A stretch of 64,000 nucleotides of DNA from DSSM01 sp964484125 (GCA_964484125.1 CAZAEK010000001.1:62001-126000); one strand, 5' to 3'; numbered from the stretch's first letter, positions 16,693 to 26,065 are shown. Notes: a model not told the origin generated them from the sequence alone. Made by a program: numbers and translations.

Positions 16693-17620
16693 GTTTATGC
16701 CTGAAAAAAAATTCTCCGGGTATTATTGTTAAAACAGATATTCCTATTCCGGCTATTAAATCTATTACATAATGATATCTGAGATATACAGTTGAAAATA
16801 TCATTAACATAGAATAAGGCAGATAAAACCTGAAAGATTTAGACTTTAGTCTGAATGAACAATAAGTAATCAAAGTAATTATTATAGTGTGTCCCGATGG
16901 GAATGCATCGCGTTGTGCAACAACTTCAGGATTTTTAATATCCGGCGGATAAATTGATTCACCAAAATTTATAATATCGCGAAGTGTATTTGTGAGAAAT
17001 AATCCAGGCAATTCATTGTTTAATTCAGAGAAACTGTGAAGTGTGAATCTCGGTCCTATAGCAGGTAAAATCAGATATCCGAAAAACGAAAGATAAAAAC
17101 CAGTTAGTATCAGAAATGTAGCATACTTTAATTCATCATATCTTTTCCAGAGATATAATTCCAAAGCATAAATAACCGGCATTAAATAAAAAAGTATATA
17201 TATAATCTGTAAAAATTCTGTAAGCAGAGGATTTGAAAATCTGAATAAATAAACAGTGGGGTCAAGACCAAAAATCTTTCTGTCTATATTAATTAAAATT
17301 GTATCATTTAATACAGGAGTCAGTATAATCATAATTACATAAATCTCTTTAAAGAAAAACAAAATTGTAAATACAGGATACCAGAATCTCAGTATCCTCA
17401 GAATGCCGGAAGTCTTTTCGTGTGATTTATGTTTAATTTCATAAATAATCGTAATATATCCTGTTGTCAGAGATAATGTAATATTAAGCAAAACGATTAA
17501 GTACCAACTTTCAATTTTTGAGTGATTTATAATAACTAAAAAAGTTATTGCCGCAATGAAAAGTTGATTAACATAATCATTAGCTTCCTGATATTTCAGA
17601 TATGAAAATAGTTTTTTCAA
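16673..17620 (-). CDS. PAP2-superfamily membrane phosphatase / phosphotransferase
   Basis: 315 residues with roughly eight hydrophobic helices. The phosphatase signature is visible in RDAFPSGHTIIITLITYC (C2 motif with catalytic His) and TVYLRYHYVIDLIAG (C3 motif with Arg, His and Asp). The arrangement resembles the PAP2_3/AUR1-like group that acts on phospholipid head groups or isoprenoid diphosphates in the membrane. The substrate is not predictable from sequence. The start overlaps the stop of yraN in an ATGA junction, so it is coupled to yraN and rnhB. Confidence 0.85.
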   Translation of the reverse strand: MKKLFSYLKYQEANDYVNQLFIAAITFLVIINHSKIESWYLIVLLNITLSLTTGYITIIYEIKHKSHEKTSGILRILRFWYPVFTILFFFKEIYVIMIILTPVLNDTILINIDRKIFGLDPTVYLFRFSNPLLTEFLQIIYILFYLMPVIYALELYLWKRYDELKYATFLILTGFYLSFFGYLILPAIGPRFTLHSFSELNNELPGLFLTNTLRDIINFGESIYPPDIKNPEVVAQRDAFPSGHTIIITLITYCSFRLKSKSFRFYLPYSMLMIFSTVYLRYHYVIDLIAGIGISVLTIIPGEFFFRHKLKNILK

Positions 17621-17991
17621 TAAAATGAATTTTCAATGTGATTAATTTCAACACATTTCTCCCCTTCCATAAATATTCCGATTGTATCTATTCTCAGAGA
17701 AGAATTCCTGAAATCAGGATTCTCGAGAATAAATCCCTTAACTGCTGTTTTGAAATTTTTTACCTTTGTTGCATTAATGGAATCTTCAGGATTTCCGAAA
17801 GTCCTGCTTCTTCTTGTTTTCACTTCAACGAAAATAAGAATATTTTCCCGGGTATCTTCAAATATTAAATCAATTTCTTTTTTATGAAATCTGTAATTCT
17901 TTTTTATAAACTTCAATCCTTTATCCTCAAGATATTTCATCGCAATCTCTTCACCGTTTTTACCAAGATTCTTATTTTTAATAAATTCCAT
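17617..17991 (-). CDS. yraN: YraN/UPF0102 family endonuclease-fold protein
   Basis: 124 residues, the usual size of the family. The nuclease-like core is seen as NLGKNGEEIAMKYLEDKG, KKEIDLIFED and ILIFVEVKTRRSRTFGNPED, that is, the E-x-D...E-x-K arrangement of the PD-(D/E)xK fold. Function is uncertain; homologues commonly sit next to rnhB, as here (3 bases away). It probably acts on DNA or in Holliday-junction-like metabolism, but this is not shown. Confidence 0.93.
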   Translation of the reverse strand: MEFIKNKNLGKNGEEIAMKYLEDKGLKFIKKNYRFHKKEIDLIFEDTRENILIFVEVKTRRSRTFGNPEDSINATKVKNFKTAVKGFILENPDFRNSSLRIDTIGIFMEGEKCVEINHIENSFY

Positions 17992-17994
17992 ATT

Positions 17995-18561
17995 CTAAAA
18001 ATATTTTGAACAAAATGATTTTCTGTGGACCGGAGTAATTCCTGATTTTTTTAATATTTCAATATGTTGTTTTGTTGGATATCCCTTGTGTTTTTCAAAT
18101 AAAAAATCAGGATAAAAATGTGAATAAATTTTCATTATTTTATCTCTTGTTACCTTAGCAAGTATAGAAGCACAGGAAATTTCAAAAATTTTATCATCTC
18201 CCTTTACAATAGTTTCAAAATTGTAATTTTTCTCTTCGCCGTTTTCCAATCTGAAGTAATTACCATCTATTAAAAATCTGTATTTTTCTATGTCAAAAGA
18301 ATCTATGCATTTCTTCATTCCAAGCATTACTGCTTTTAAAATATTAATTTCATCTATAATTTTCTGGTTTATCACAATAATTTTATAAAATGAAGCTTTA
18401 TTTAATATTTCTGAATAAAGATATTCTCTTTCATCAGAGGATAGTTTTTTTGAATCTTTTACACCGGATATAGATTTATTGCCATTGAAAGAAACCGCTG
18501 CAACTACGACAGGACCTGCCAGAGGTCCCCTTCCCGCTTCATCAATTCCGCAAATATGCAT
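17995..18561 (-). CDS. rnhB: Ribonuclease HII
   Basis: 188 residues. Type 2 RNase H that nicks RNA-DNA hybrids and starts ribonucleotide excision. N-terminal GIDEAGRGPLAGPVVVAAV carries the catalytic Asp7-Glu8 and the GRG motif; the SKKLSSDERE segment and the later Asp in FLIDGNYF are also family features, as is SILAKVTRDKIM. First gene of the rnhB-yraN-PAP2 minus-strand string. It is divergent from ffh, with 197 bases between in which I saw no RNA gene or clear promoter. Confidence 0.97.
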   Translation of the reverse strand: MHICGIDEAGRGPLAGPVVVAAVSFNGNKSISGVKDSKKLSSDEREYLYSEILNKASFYKIIVINQKIIDEINILKAVMLGMKKCIDSFDIEKYRFLIDGNYFRLENGEEKNYNFETIVKGDDKIFEISCASILAKVTRDKIMKIYSHFYPDFLFEKHKGYPTKQHIEILKKSGITPVHRKSFCSKYF

Positions 18562-18758
18562 TACAAAGTTTTTTTTGTTTAATTTTTTTATGCATAAGTT
18601 ATTACAAAATTAATTAATTCTTAACGCAATATCAAAGTTTTATTAAATAATCTTCATAAACATATTACCTGAAAGAAAATTCCTGATTTTTGCTACTCAC
18701 CAATTATCTTGAAAAAAATACTTAATATTTGTATTTTCAACTCTTTTATAACGAAATT

Positions 18759-20111
18759 ATGTTCGAAGACCTGCAATACAAACTTGACACGGTTCTTAAA
18801 AAAATCCGTGGTCAGGGAAAAATTACCGAAAAAAATGTTGACGACTCTCTCAGAGAGGTTCGGCGTGTATTATTTGATGCAGACGTAAATTATAAAGTTG
18901 TTACTAATTTCCTTAAGCAGGTCAAAGAAAAGTCATTAGGTCAAAACGTTATTAACAGTATTACTCCGGGGCAACTCATTGTAAAGATAATAAATGACGA
19001 GTTGATATCCCTGATGGGCTCTGAGAAATCTGATATAATCCTCTCAGACAGAATACCTTCAGTCATTTTAATAGTTGGACTTCAGGGCTCTGGTAAAACT
19101 ACATTCTCAGCAAAACTTGCAAAATATTTTAAAGCAAAGGGCAGAAATCCTCTTTTAGCTGCATGTGACGTTTACAGACCAGCGGCAAAAGAACAGTTGA
19201 AAGTGCTCGGTAAGCAAATAGAAGTGCCTGTTTTCTCTGAAGATGATAGTACTGATGCACTTAAAATTTCAAAGGAAGCGTTTGAATTTGCAAGAAAAAA
19301 TGCAAGGGATATTCTTATAATTGATACTGCAGGACGGCTATCCATTGACGAAAAAATGATGCAGGAAGTCTCTGATATCAGGAACGCACTAAATCCTGAA
19401 GAAATACTTTTCGTAGTTGACTCAATGACAGGTCAGGACGCTGTTAATACAGCTAAGGCATTTCATGACAGACTTGATTATACAGGGATTGTATTAACTA
19501 AATTAGATGGCGATACAAAAGGCGGAGCCGCAATATCAATAAGAGCTGTAGTAAACAAACCTGTAAAATTTGTAGGTGTTGGTGAAAAGCTTGACGCAAT
19601 AGAGCAATTCCATCCGGATAGAATGGCATCAAGAATTCTTGGTATGGGTGATATAGTCGGTTTTGTAGAAAAAGCTCAGGAACAGTTTGACTTAAAAGAA
19701 GCGGCAAAGCTTGAGGAAAAATACAGAAAGAATCAGTTTGATTTCAATGATTACCTCGGGCAGCTAAGGCAGATAAGGAAAATGGGCTCCATTCAGAATA
19801 TTCTTTCAATGTTACCCGGTGTAGGAAAAAATCTGAAAGATGTTAATGTTGACGAAAAAATATTTGTAAGACTTGAAGCGATAATACTCTCAATGACAAA
19901 TGAAGAAAGAGCAAATCCTTCGATATTAAATGGTACTAGAAGACGAAGAATAGCAAATGGAAGCGGGACAACAATACAGGATGTAAATAAACTGATAAAG
20001 CAATATGAAGAGATGAAAAAAATGATGAAGAATCTTAATTACAACAAGATGAGGGGAATGATGAAAAAAATGAATTTAAGTCCTGATTCATTGAAAAATT
20101 TTAAAATTTAA
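18759..20111 (+). CDS. ffh: Signal recognition particle protein Ffh
   Basis: 450 residues. GTPase that binds signal sequences and 4.5S RNA and delivers ribosomes to FtsY. N domain, then G domain with GLQGSGKT (107-114), DTAGRLSIDEKMM and TKLDGDTKGG, then a Met-rich M domain ending with MKKMMKNLNYNKMRGMMKK. I chose the ATG at 18759 since MFEDLQYKLD matches family N-termini; a TTG 30 bases upstream is in frame but adds unrelated residues. It leads a classic translation operon with rpsP 43 bases downstream. Confidence 0.97.
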   Translation: MFEDLQYKLDTVLKKIRGQGKITEKNVDDSLREVRRVLFDADVNYKVVTNFLKQVKEKSLGQNVINSITPGQLIVKIINDELISLMGSEKSDIILSDRIPSVILIVGLQGSGKTTFSAKLAKYFKAKGRNPLLAACDVYRPAAKEQLKVLGKQIEVPVFSEDDSTDALKISKEAFEFARKNARDILIIDTAGRLSIDEKMMQEVSDIRNALNPEEILFVVDSMTGQDAVNTAKAFHDRLDYTGIVLTKLDGDTKGGAAISIRAVVNKPVKFVGVGEKLDAIEQFHPDRMASRILGMGDIVGFVEKAQEQFDLKEAAKLEEKYRKNQFDFNDYLGQLRQIRKMGSIQNILSMLPGVGKNLKDVNVDEKIFVRLEAIILSMTNEERANPSILNGTRRRRIANGSGTTIQDVNKLIKQYEEMKKMMKNLNYNKMRGMMKKMNLSPDSLKNFKI

Positions 20112-20154
20112 AAATAAAAAACTATAAAGATAAAAAACAAAGGAGAATTAAAAA

Positions 20155-20565
20155 TTGGTTAAACTCAGATTGAAGAGAGTCGGGAAGAAAAATAAACCGG
20201 TTTACAAGATTGTAGCCGCAGATGCCAGATCTCCGAGAGACGGAAGATTCATTGAAGAAGTTGGATATTATGATCCTAATTTTGATCCAATGAAAATCTC
20301 TCTGAAAAAAACCAAGGTAATGTATTGGCTGAAAAACGGCGCACAACCAACTGACACAGTCCGTCAGCTTTTTCAAAAAGAAGGTGTATTACTTCACATG
20401 AATCTACTGAGAAGAGGAAAATCTCAGGAAGAAATAGATGCGAGATTAGCACAGTTTGAAGCAGATAAGACAGCAAAGCAGGAAAGAGCAAGAGCAAAGA
20501 AAGCCCGCCTGAAAGAAAGGCAGAAAGCTAAAAAAGCTCAGACCGAGGAAAAGAAGGAAGAATAG
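20155..20565 (+). CDS. rpsP: 30S ribosomal protein S16
   Basis: 136 residues. The conserved core [27 protein letters not shown] is cut here as [16 protein letters not shown] followed by [20 protein letters not shown]. The start is TTG, preceded by AAAGGAG at about 20139-20145. After residue 85 comes a Lys/Ala/Arg/Glu-rich helical extension ([13 protein letters not shown] at the end), making it longer than the ~85-residue E. coli protein. Such tails occur in Bacteroidota. Part of the ffh-rpsP-khpA-rimM-trmD-rplS operon. Confidence 0.97.
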   Translation: MVKLRLKRVGKKNKPVYKIVAADARSPRDGRFIEEVGYYDPNFDPMKISLKKTKVMYWLKNGAQPTDTVRQLFQKEGVLLHMNLLRRGKSQEEIDARLAQFEADKTAKQERARAKKARLKERQKAKKAQTEEKKEE

Positions 20566-20635
20566 TTTTTCTGAAATAGAATCAGTTCTTTTATAACAAA
20601 TAATTCCTAATACATTATTCTAAAGGAGGTCATTT

Positions 20636-20884
20636 ATGAGGGAATTTTTAGAATTTGTTGCTAAAAGCCTTGTTGACAAACCTGAAGATGTAAATATTGA
20701 AGAGACCGATGATAATGGCAGAACAAAATTCAAGCTGTTTGTAAACAGTGCTGAAACCGGTAAGGTTATTGGCAAAGAAGGTAAAACAGCTAAAGCTATT
20801 CGTACTCTTTTGACTGCAGTTGCGGCTAAAGAAGGCAAAAGATGTTCTTTGGAAATACCGGATAAACATGCTCAAAAAACCTAA
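20636..20884 (+). CDS. khpA: KH-domain RNA-binding protein KhpA (YlqC)
   Basis: 82 residues, a single KH domain with GKVIGKEGKTAKAIRTLL as the GxxG-bearing RNA-binding loop. KhpA pairs with KhpB (Jag) in Gram-positive bacteria and is placed between rpsP and rimM in many genomes, as here. AAAGGAGG sits about 8 bases upstream of the ATG. It ends with a Gln/Lys tail and no extra domain. Confidence 0.93.
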   Translation: MREFLEFVAKSLVDKPEDVNIEETDDNGRTKFKLFVNSAETGKVIGKEGKTAKAIRTLLTAVAAKEGKRCSLEIPDKHAQKT

Positions 20885-20895
20885 GTGTTCTGTAT

Positions 20896-21429
20896 TTGAT
20901 ACCCGATAACTATATTATAATAGGAAAAATTACCAATACTGTCGGGTTAAAAGGTTTGCTTAAAGTATCACTGTTAACAGATTTTCCTGAAAGATTTGAG
21001 CAGCTTTCAGATTTATATTTGTTTGATGAAAATCAGAAAAGCGGATTATCTATGTATTCTGTTGAGTATGTTGAAAACCGTTCAGATTTCATCAGATTAA
21101 AATTAAAAGGTATAGATACTATTAATGATGCAGAAAAACTCAGAAATCATCTGATATTGATTGATGAGGATAAACGTATGAAACTTGATGATGGAATTTA
21201 TTATTTTTATGAACTTATAGGTTGCTCAGCTTTTTCAGAAGGGAAAAAATTCGGAACTGTAACAGCAATAGAAAACTATGGAGGCGGAGACTTGTTTAAG
21301 GTTTTTGAAAACTCAACAGGGAAAGAGATTCTTATTCCTTATGTTGAAAGTTTCATAGAAAGCATTAATGTTGAAGATAAAATTATTAATTTCAGATTAA
21401 TAGAAGGATTTCTGAGTGATGAGATATGA
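20896..21429 (+). CDS. rimM: Ribosome maturation factor RimM
   Basis: 177 residues. Assembly factor for the 30S head that binds S19. N-terminal RimM barrel: IIIGKITNTVGLKGLLKVSL; then the PRC barrel: YYFYELIGCSAFSEGKKFGT with GGGDLFKVF and EILIPYVESFI. TTG at 20896 is the only suitable start because the conserved domain begins within six residues. It lies 11 bases after khpA, and its 3' end overlaps trmD. Confidence 0.95.
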   Translation: MIPDNYIIIGKITNTVGLKGLLKVSLLTDFPERFEQLSDLYLFDENQKSGLSMYSVEYVENRSDFIRLKLKGIDTINDAEKLRNHLILIDEDKRMKLDDGIYYFYELIGCSAFSEGKKFGTVTAIENYGGGDLFKVFENSTGKEILIPYVESFIESINVEDKIINFRLIEGFLSDEI

Positions 21430-22093
21430 TATAATAAGCGCAAACCCTGCAATAATTGAAGGTGTAAAAGATACAGGACTTATAGGCAGAGCAATCAGAA
21501 AAGGTCATATAGAATTATTTGTTCACAATCTGAGAGATTATGCTGAAGGAAATTACAGGCAGATTGATGATGTACCCTATGGAGGAGGAGCAGGTATGGT
21601 CTTAAAACCCGAACCATTTTTCAGATGTCTTGACAAAGTTTTAAGCGAAAGGAAATATGATGAGATAATACACTTCTCCCCTCAGGGGAAGGTATTGAAT
21701 CAGAAGATGATAAATGATTTTACGCTGAAAAGTAATCTGATATTGATTTGCGGACATTATAAAGGAATTGACCAGCGAGTAATAGATAAATATGCAACAG
21801 TAGAGATTTCGCTCGGAGATTTCGTGTTATCTTCCGGAGATATAGCCGCAATAGCATTCATAGATGCTGTTTCACGTCTGATACCCGGAGTTTTAGGAGA
21901 TGGTGAATCTGCAATGACAGATAGCTTTCAGAACGAAATTATATTTGATGCACCCTGCTATACAAGACCGGAAGAGTATGAAGGGATGAAAGTACCGGAA
22001 GTATTATTAAGCGGAAATCATTCTGAGATTAAAAAATGGAAAGAACTTAAAGGAATAGAAAAATATATAAAATCGAAGAATAAAAAAAATTAA
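21419..22093 (+). CDS. trmD: tRNA (guanine37-N1)-methyltransferase
   Basis: 224 residues. SPOUT-class enzyme that makes m1G37 in tRNA to prevent frameshifting. Conserved segments: DDVPYGGGAGMVLKPEP, LICGHYKGIDQR and SLGDFVLSSGDIAAIAFIDA (the trefoil-knot SAM site), plus VLGDGESAMTDSF. I prefer the ATG at 21419; a GTG directly before it (21416) is also in frame. It overlaps the rimM stop by 11 bases, indicating coupling. Confidence 0.97.
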   Translation: MRYDIISANPAIIEGVKDTGLIGRAIRKGHIELFVHNLRDYAEGNYRQIDDVPYGGGAGMVLKPEPFFRCLDKVLSERKYDEIIHFSPQGKVLNQKMINDFTLKSNLILICGHYKGIDQRVIDKYATVEISLGDFVLSSGDIAAIAFIDAVSRLIPGVLGDGESAMTDSFQNEIIFDAPCYTRPEEYEGMKVPEVLLSGNHSEIKKWKELKGIEKYIKSKNKKN

Positions 22094-22123
22094 ATAATAG
22101 AAACTTAAAATATTAAATTCAAA

Positions 22124-22552
22124 ATGGACAAAATAAAATTAGTCGAAGCGGCTCAACAGAGAACAGATTTACCGGCTTTCCATATCGGTGATACTATCTC
22201 AGTCTTCGTAAAGGTAATTGAAGGAGATAAAGAGCGCATTCAGCAGTTCAAGGGAATCGTTATGGGAATAAAGGGCTCAGGTAGCAGTAAAACATTCAGA
22301 GTAAGAAAAATCTCAAATGGTGTTGGCGTTGAAAGAATATTTCCGATAAATTCACCCAAAATTGCCAAAATTGAAATATTAAAAGAAGGTAGCGTAAGAA
22401 GGGCAAAATTATATTACCTCAGAAAATTAACCGGTAAAGCCGCTACCAAGATTAAAGATAAAAAGAAAAAATTACTTGTTGTTGAGGAAACAAAGCCACA
22501 AGATGAACCGGAAGTAACAGAAACACCGGTATCTGAAACGCCCGCTGAATAA
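22124..22552 (+). CDS. rplS: 50S ribosomal protein L19
   Basis: 142 residues. Core features: [60 protein letters not shown] and [16 protein letters not shown]. The last ~25 residues are an acidic, Pro/Thr-rich tail ([19 protein letters not shown]) not found in E. coli L19. Last gene of the translation operon, followed by a strong terminator. Confidence 0.97.
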   Translation: MDKIKLVEAAQQRTDLPAFHIGDTISVFVKVIEGDKERIQQFKGIVMGIKGSGSSKTFRVRKISNGVGVERIFPINSPKIAKIEILKEGSVRRAKLYYLRKLTGKAATKIKDKKKKLLVVEETKPQDEPEVTETPVSETPAE

Positions 22553-22579
22553 ATCAATATAATTATTTGATTTTCTTAA

Positions 22580-22612
22580 AAACGATACTATGTCAAACAT
22601 AGTATCGTTTTA
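22580..22612 (+). terminator. Strong intrinsic terminator after rplS
   Basis: A perfect 13-bp stem (AAACGATACTATG at 22580-22592, CATAGTATCGTTT at 22598-22610) with a 5-base loop, running straight into TTTTATT. It ends the ffh-to-rplS operon. Confidence 0.92.
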
Positions 22613-22628
22613 TTAAAAAAAATCTTTA

Positions 22629-23276
22629 ATGGACAAAAGAAAATTTTTCGTAACCGTTGCAGGTAATATCGGCTCAGGTAAATCAACCTTAACCCGTCTG
22701 ATATCCGAAAAATTTGAATGGATTCCTTTCTACGAATCAGTAGCTGATAATCCATACCTTAAAGATTTTTATGCAGATATGAAAAGATGGTCATTCAATC
22801 TTCAGATTTATTTTCTTGCCCATAGATTTAGAATTCACAAGGAGATAACCGAACTCGGAAAATCAGTTATTCAGGATAGAAGTATATACGAAGATGTTGA
22901 AATATTTGCTAAAAATTTACACAAACTCGGTAGAATGGAAGACAGGGATTACGAGACATATACTTCCCTGTTTACTGAGATGACTCATTACCTTAAACAT
23001 CCTGACCTTTTAATATATCTTCGTGCTGATATAGATACACTGCTTAACCATATTAATATGCGGGGACGGGATTTCGAGAAAAATATTGAGAAAAAATACC
23101 TCGAAGAATTAAATGGGAGTTATGAAGAGTGGATTAAAAATTATAGCTTCGGTAAATGCCTTATAATCGAAAGCGATAATATTGATTTTGTGAAATCAGA
23201 TAATGACCTTTCGTACATAGTTGAACTTATCAAAAAAGAACTCTTTACTGACGGTCCGCTTTTTTACTCGGAGTAG
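22629..23276 (+). CDS. Deoxynucleoside kinase (dAK/dGK type)
   Basis: 215 residues. Salvage kinase that phosphorylates deoxynucleosides. P-loop AGNIGSGKSTLTRLI at the N-terminus, then FYESVADNPYLKDFYADM, the DRS motif in VIQDRSIYEDVEIFAK, and the LID-region Arg residues in HINMRGRDFEKNI. This pattern matches the bacterial deoxyadenosine/deoxyguanosine kinases of Bacillus and Bacteroidota. Base preference cannot be read from sequence. Its end overlaps the convergent regulator gene by 32 bases, so no terminator fits between them. Confidence 0.93.
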   Translation: MDKRKFFVTVAGNIGSGKSTLTRLISEKFEWIPFYESVADNPYLKDFYADMKRWSFNLQIYFLAHRFRIHKEITELGKSVIQDRSIYEDVEIFAKNLHKLGRMEDRDYETYTSLFTEMTHYLKHPDLLIYLRADIDTLLNHINMRGRDFEKNIEKKYLEELNGSYEEWIKNYSFGKCLIIESDNIDFVKSDNDLSYIVELIKKELFTDGPLFYSE

Positions 23277-24606
23277 GGATTTCGTATTTATTCATCAGTT
23301 TATATAAATGGCTTCGCTGAATTTTCAATGCATCAGCAGTCTGGGATATATTGTATTTGTAATCGTTTAGCATCTTCAATAAAAATATTTTTTCCGATTC
23401 ATTCTGGAACTCATTTAAACTCATATTTCTGTTCATCAACTCAGTAAATATTTTTGTATGTTTGGAATCCGGAATGTCTATCATTTCTTCTGTTATTTCC
23501 TTGTCATCAACCGAGAAAGTAAGACGCTCAATCATATTCTTCAGCTCCCTGACATTTCCCGGAAATCTGAAAGATTGAAGTAATTCTATTGCCTCAGGAG
23601 AGAATTTCTTTTTTTGCGAGTTATATGCTTTGCTTATTTTAGTCGTAAAGAAATCAACCAGTAAAGGTATATCTTCAGGTCTTTCCCTTAATGGCGGAAT
23701 GTTAATATTTAATACATTTATTCTGTGAAATAATTCAGGTTTGAACATTCCTTCTTCAATCAATGAAGGTATATCCTTATTTGTAGAAAATATTAATCTT
23801 GCTTTTACTGGAATTGTTTTTAATGAACCTACTCGTGTAAATTTATTCTCTTCAATCACTCTTAATATTACAGCTTGTAACTCTTGTTTTAAATTTGTAA
23901 TCTCATCGAAAAATACTGTCCCCTCACCTGCTTCTACCAGTTTACCTGCTGTTATTGACTTGCCATTTTCCTCAGTTCCAAAGAGCTCTTTTTCGAAATT
24001 ATCTATCGTCAGAGAAGCGCAGTTAATGCTGACAAATGGTTTTTGCCCTCTCTCTGAATTCAGATGTATCTGTCTGGCAATCAATAGTTTCCCTGTACCA
24101 CTCTCACCTGTAATCAGTATATTCAGATCAAGGTCAGAATATTTTGAGATTTTATCTCTTATGCCATTTATTGAAGGACTTTCACCAATTAATAAATTCG
24201 ATTCAAGCAGTTCTTCCTTATATTTCTTTAATTCATCTTTAGACCTTTTATATTCGAGTGCATTTCTTACCTTTAATTTTAAAATATCAATATCAAATGG
24301 TTTCTGCAAAAAATCAAATGCTCCCAATTTTGTTGATTCAACTGCTGTTTCAACATTTCCATGTCCTGAAATCATAACAACTACAAGTTCGTTATTTATT
24401 TTCAATGCTTTTTCAAGAACTTCCATTCCGTCCATTCTCGGCATCTTGATATCAAGTAACATAAGGTCGTAATTGCTCTCTTTAATCTTATTCAGTGCAT
24501 CAGGTCCGTTATATGCAAAATCCGTTTCGTAATTTTCATCTTCAAGAATTAATTTCAGACTCTCAACAATGCCTTCTTCGTCATCTATAATTAATATTTT
24601 TTCCAT
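23245..24606 (-). CDS. NtrC-family response regulator lacking the GAFTGA motif
   Basis: 453 residues: receiver domain (phospho-acceptor Asp52; QKPF near residue 101), AAA+ domain with Walker A GESGTGK (167-173) and Walker B TVFFDE (230-235), arginine finger region FHRINVLNINIPPLRERPED, and a Fis-type helix-turn-helix (ISQTADALKIQRSHLYKLM). In normal family members LFGHEKGAFTGA contacts sigma-54; here residues 208-222 read LFGTEENGKSITAGK, about four residues shorter and with no GAFTGA. It may therefore not remodel sigma-54 holoenzyme, and could act as a repressor or with another sigma factor, as TyrR does. It is the last gene of a six-gene operon, one base after the CrtI-like gene; no histidine kinase is adjacent. 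Confidence 0.9.
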   Translation of the reverse strand: MEKILIIDDEEGIVESLKLILEDENYETDFAYNGPDALNKIKESNYDLMLLDIKMPRMDGMEVLEKALKINNELVVVMISGHGNVETAVESTKLGAFDFLQKPFDIDILKLKVRNALEYKRSKDELKKYKEELLESNLLIGESPSINGIRDKISKYSDLDLNILITGESGTGKLLIARQIHLNSERGQKPFVSINCASLTIDNFEKELFGTEENGKSITAGKLVEAGEGTVFFDEITNLKQELQAVILRVIEENKFTRVGSLKTIPVKARLIFSTNKDIPSLIEEGMFKPELFHRINVLNINIPPLRERPEDIPLLVDFFTTKISKAYNSQKKKFSPEAIELLQSFRFPGNVRELKNMIERLTFSVDDKEITEEMIDIPDSKHTKIFTELMNRNMSLNEFQNESEKIFLLKMLNDYKYNISQTADALKIQRSHLYKLMNKYEIPTPSKKADRQ

Positions 24607-24607
24607 T

Positions 24608-26065
24608 TTATTTCTGTTTTTCTATTAATTTACTAACAATTTTTGCAGATAAAAAGCACAAAGGAACTCCTCCTCCCGGATGCGAACTGCCACAGGCAAA
24701 AAATAAATTTTTATAATTTGCTGATTTATTAGCGGGACGTTTCATCATAAGATTTAAACTGTCTGATGATAAGCCGTATAATGAACCGTATTCAGTTCCA
24801 TACATTTCCGATAAATCAGACGGAGTTATCACTTTTGAATTTATGATGCTATCACGTATTTTTAGTCCGGTTGATTCTATCTTCGATATAATTTTTTCTT
24901 TATAGCTTTCTGTAAAATCGTAATTCCACTCATTGAAGTCAAGAAGGTTTGGAACATTTACCAATATAAACCAGTTTTCACAATTTTCAGGTGCATCTGA
25001 AAGTGATGACTTTGAAGAAATAGAAATGTAAACCGTCATATCCTCAGCTGGTTTCTTTTCCCTGCTTAACTCTGTAAATTCTTTTCCATAATCATCGGAA
25101 AAAATTATATTATGATGGGCTAATTCAGGAAAAGTCTTTTTTACAGAAAGTAAAACAATAAATCCGGACATTGACCAATTCCTGTTCCCGAGATATTTAC
25201 TTCCTGTAAGTGATATATCGTTAGTGAAATTTGCTACAATAAAATCCTGTTCAATAATTTCCTCTTCTTTGTCTGAATTTCTTATCTTAATTGATTTAAT
25301 ATTTTTATCTTCCTTTACTATTCCCAGAAAAGTTGAATTTTTTCTTAATCTTATATTTTCTTCATTGCATATTTTCTCAAGGGATTCTGCCAGTTTATAT
25401 ATACCATTCTCTATAAAATACCCACCGAATTCTATTTCAACGTATGGAATTATTGCGAAGAGAGACGGAGCGGAAAATGGGTTCGAGCCGTTATATGTTG
25501 CAAATCTGTCAAGAAACTGAATGAATTTTTTATCAGGAATAAAATCTTCGTGAAGTTTATGTAGTGACTTTTTGCTTAAAAATTTACCGGCATTTATAAT
25601 TCCCTGTAAATTAAAAAAATTCTTAATGGTAAAAGGGTTAAATAAAAAACTTTCAGCGGAGAGTTTATACAATTTTTCAGCATAGGAGAAATATTTATCG
25701 AAGCCGTTTAATGTTTCTTTTCCAAATACTTCCTCAATTTCTTTTCTGAACTTATTTTTTTCGTTATATGAATTGAATACTGTACCGTCAGTATAAAAAT
25801 ATCTGCAATTAATTTCGAGTTTTCTGAAAGTAACATAATCCTCCATCCTTCTGCCAATTTCTTTGAAAAAATCTTCAAATACAAAAGGCATAGTTATAAG
25901 AGAAGGTCCTATATCAAATCTGAAATTATCAAGATAAACCTGATTCATTTTACCCCCTGTATTTCCGTTTTTCTCAAATAAAGTTACATCGTAACCCTTT
26001 CGTGAAAGTAATATTGCAGATACAAGTCCTCCGATTCCTGCCCCTATTACTGATACCTTTTTCAT
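24608..26065 (-). CDS. CrtI-type FAD-dependent phytoene desaturase/retinol-saturase family oxidoreductase
   Basis: 485 residues. N-terminal dinucleotide-binding VIGAGIGGLVSAILLSRKG, then FEKNGNTGGKM, and the C-terminal FAD motif FACGSSHPGGGVPLCFLSA, which is the family's signature. Members desaturate carotenoid precursors (CrtI/CrtN), saturate retinol or oxidise carotenoid ends. No phytoene synthase or other crt gene is close by, so the substrate is open. It overlaps mutS2 by four bases (ATGA) and is followed by the regulator gene after one base. Confidence 0.88.
   Translation of the reverse strand: MKKVSVIGAGIGGLVSAILLSRKGYDVTLFEKNGNTGGKMNQVYLDNFRFDIGPSLITMPFVFEDFFKEIGRRMEDYVTFRKLEINCRYFYTDGTVFNSYNEKNKFRKEIEEVFGKETLNGFDKYFSYAEKLYKLSAESFLFNPFTIKNFFNLQGIINAGKFLSKKSLHKLHEDFIPDKKFIQFLDRFATYNGSNPFSAPSLFAIIPYVEIEFGGYFIENGIYKLAESLEKICNEENIRLRKNSTFLGIVKEDKNIKSIKIRNSDKEEEIIEQDFIVANFTNDISLTGSKYLGNRNWSMSGFIVLLSVKKTFPELAHHNIIFSDDYGKEFTELSREKKPAEDMTVYISISSKSSLSDAPENCENWFILVNVPNLLDFNEWNYDFTESYKEKIISKIESTGLKIRDSIINSKVITPSDLSEMYGTEYGSLYGLSSDSLNLMMKRPANKSANYKNLFFACGSSHPGGGVPLCFLSAKIVSKLIEKQK

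Noticed and set aside
18729..18758. Upstream TTG start for ffh
   Set aside because: Adds ten residues not seen in Ffh; the ATG at 18759 gives the standard N-terminus.
21416..21418. GTG start for trmD
   Set aside because: An ATG follows immediately; the difference is one residue, and ATG is the more likely start.
23741..24472. Long plus-strand open frame (243 codons) opposite the NtrC-like regulator
   Set aside because: Mirror of a conserved coding region, rich in Ser/Phe/Ile as expected for antisense frames in AT-rich DNA; no start context.
24608..26065. Carotenoid biosynthesis cluster
   Set aside because: Only the CrtI-like gene is present; neighbours are mutS2 and a regulator, so a pathway cannot be claimed.
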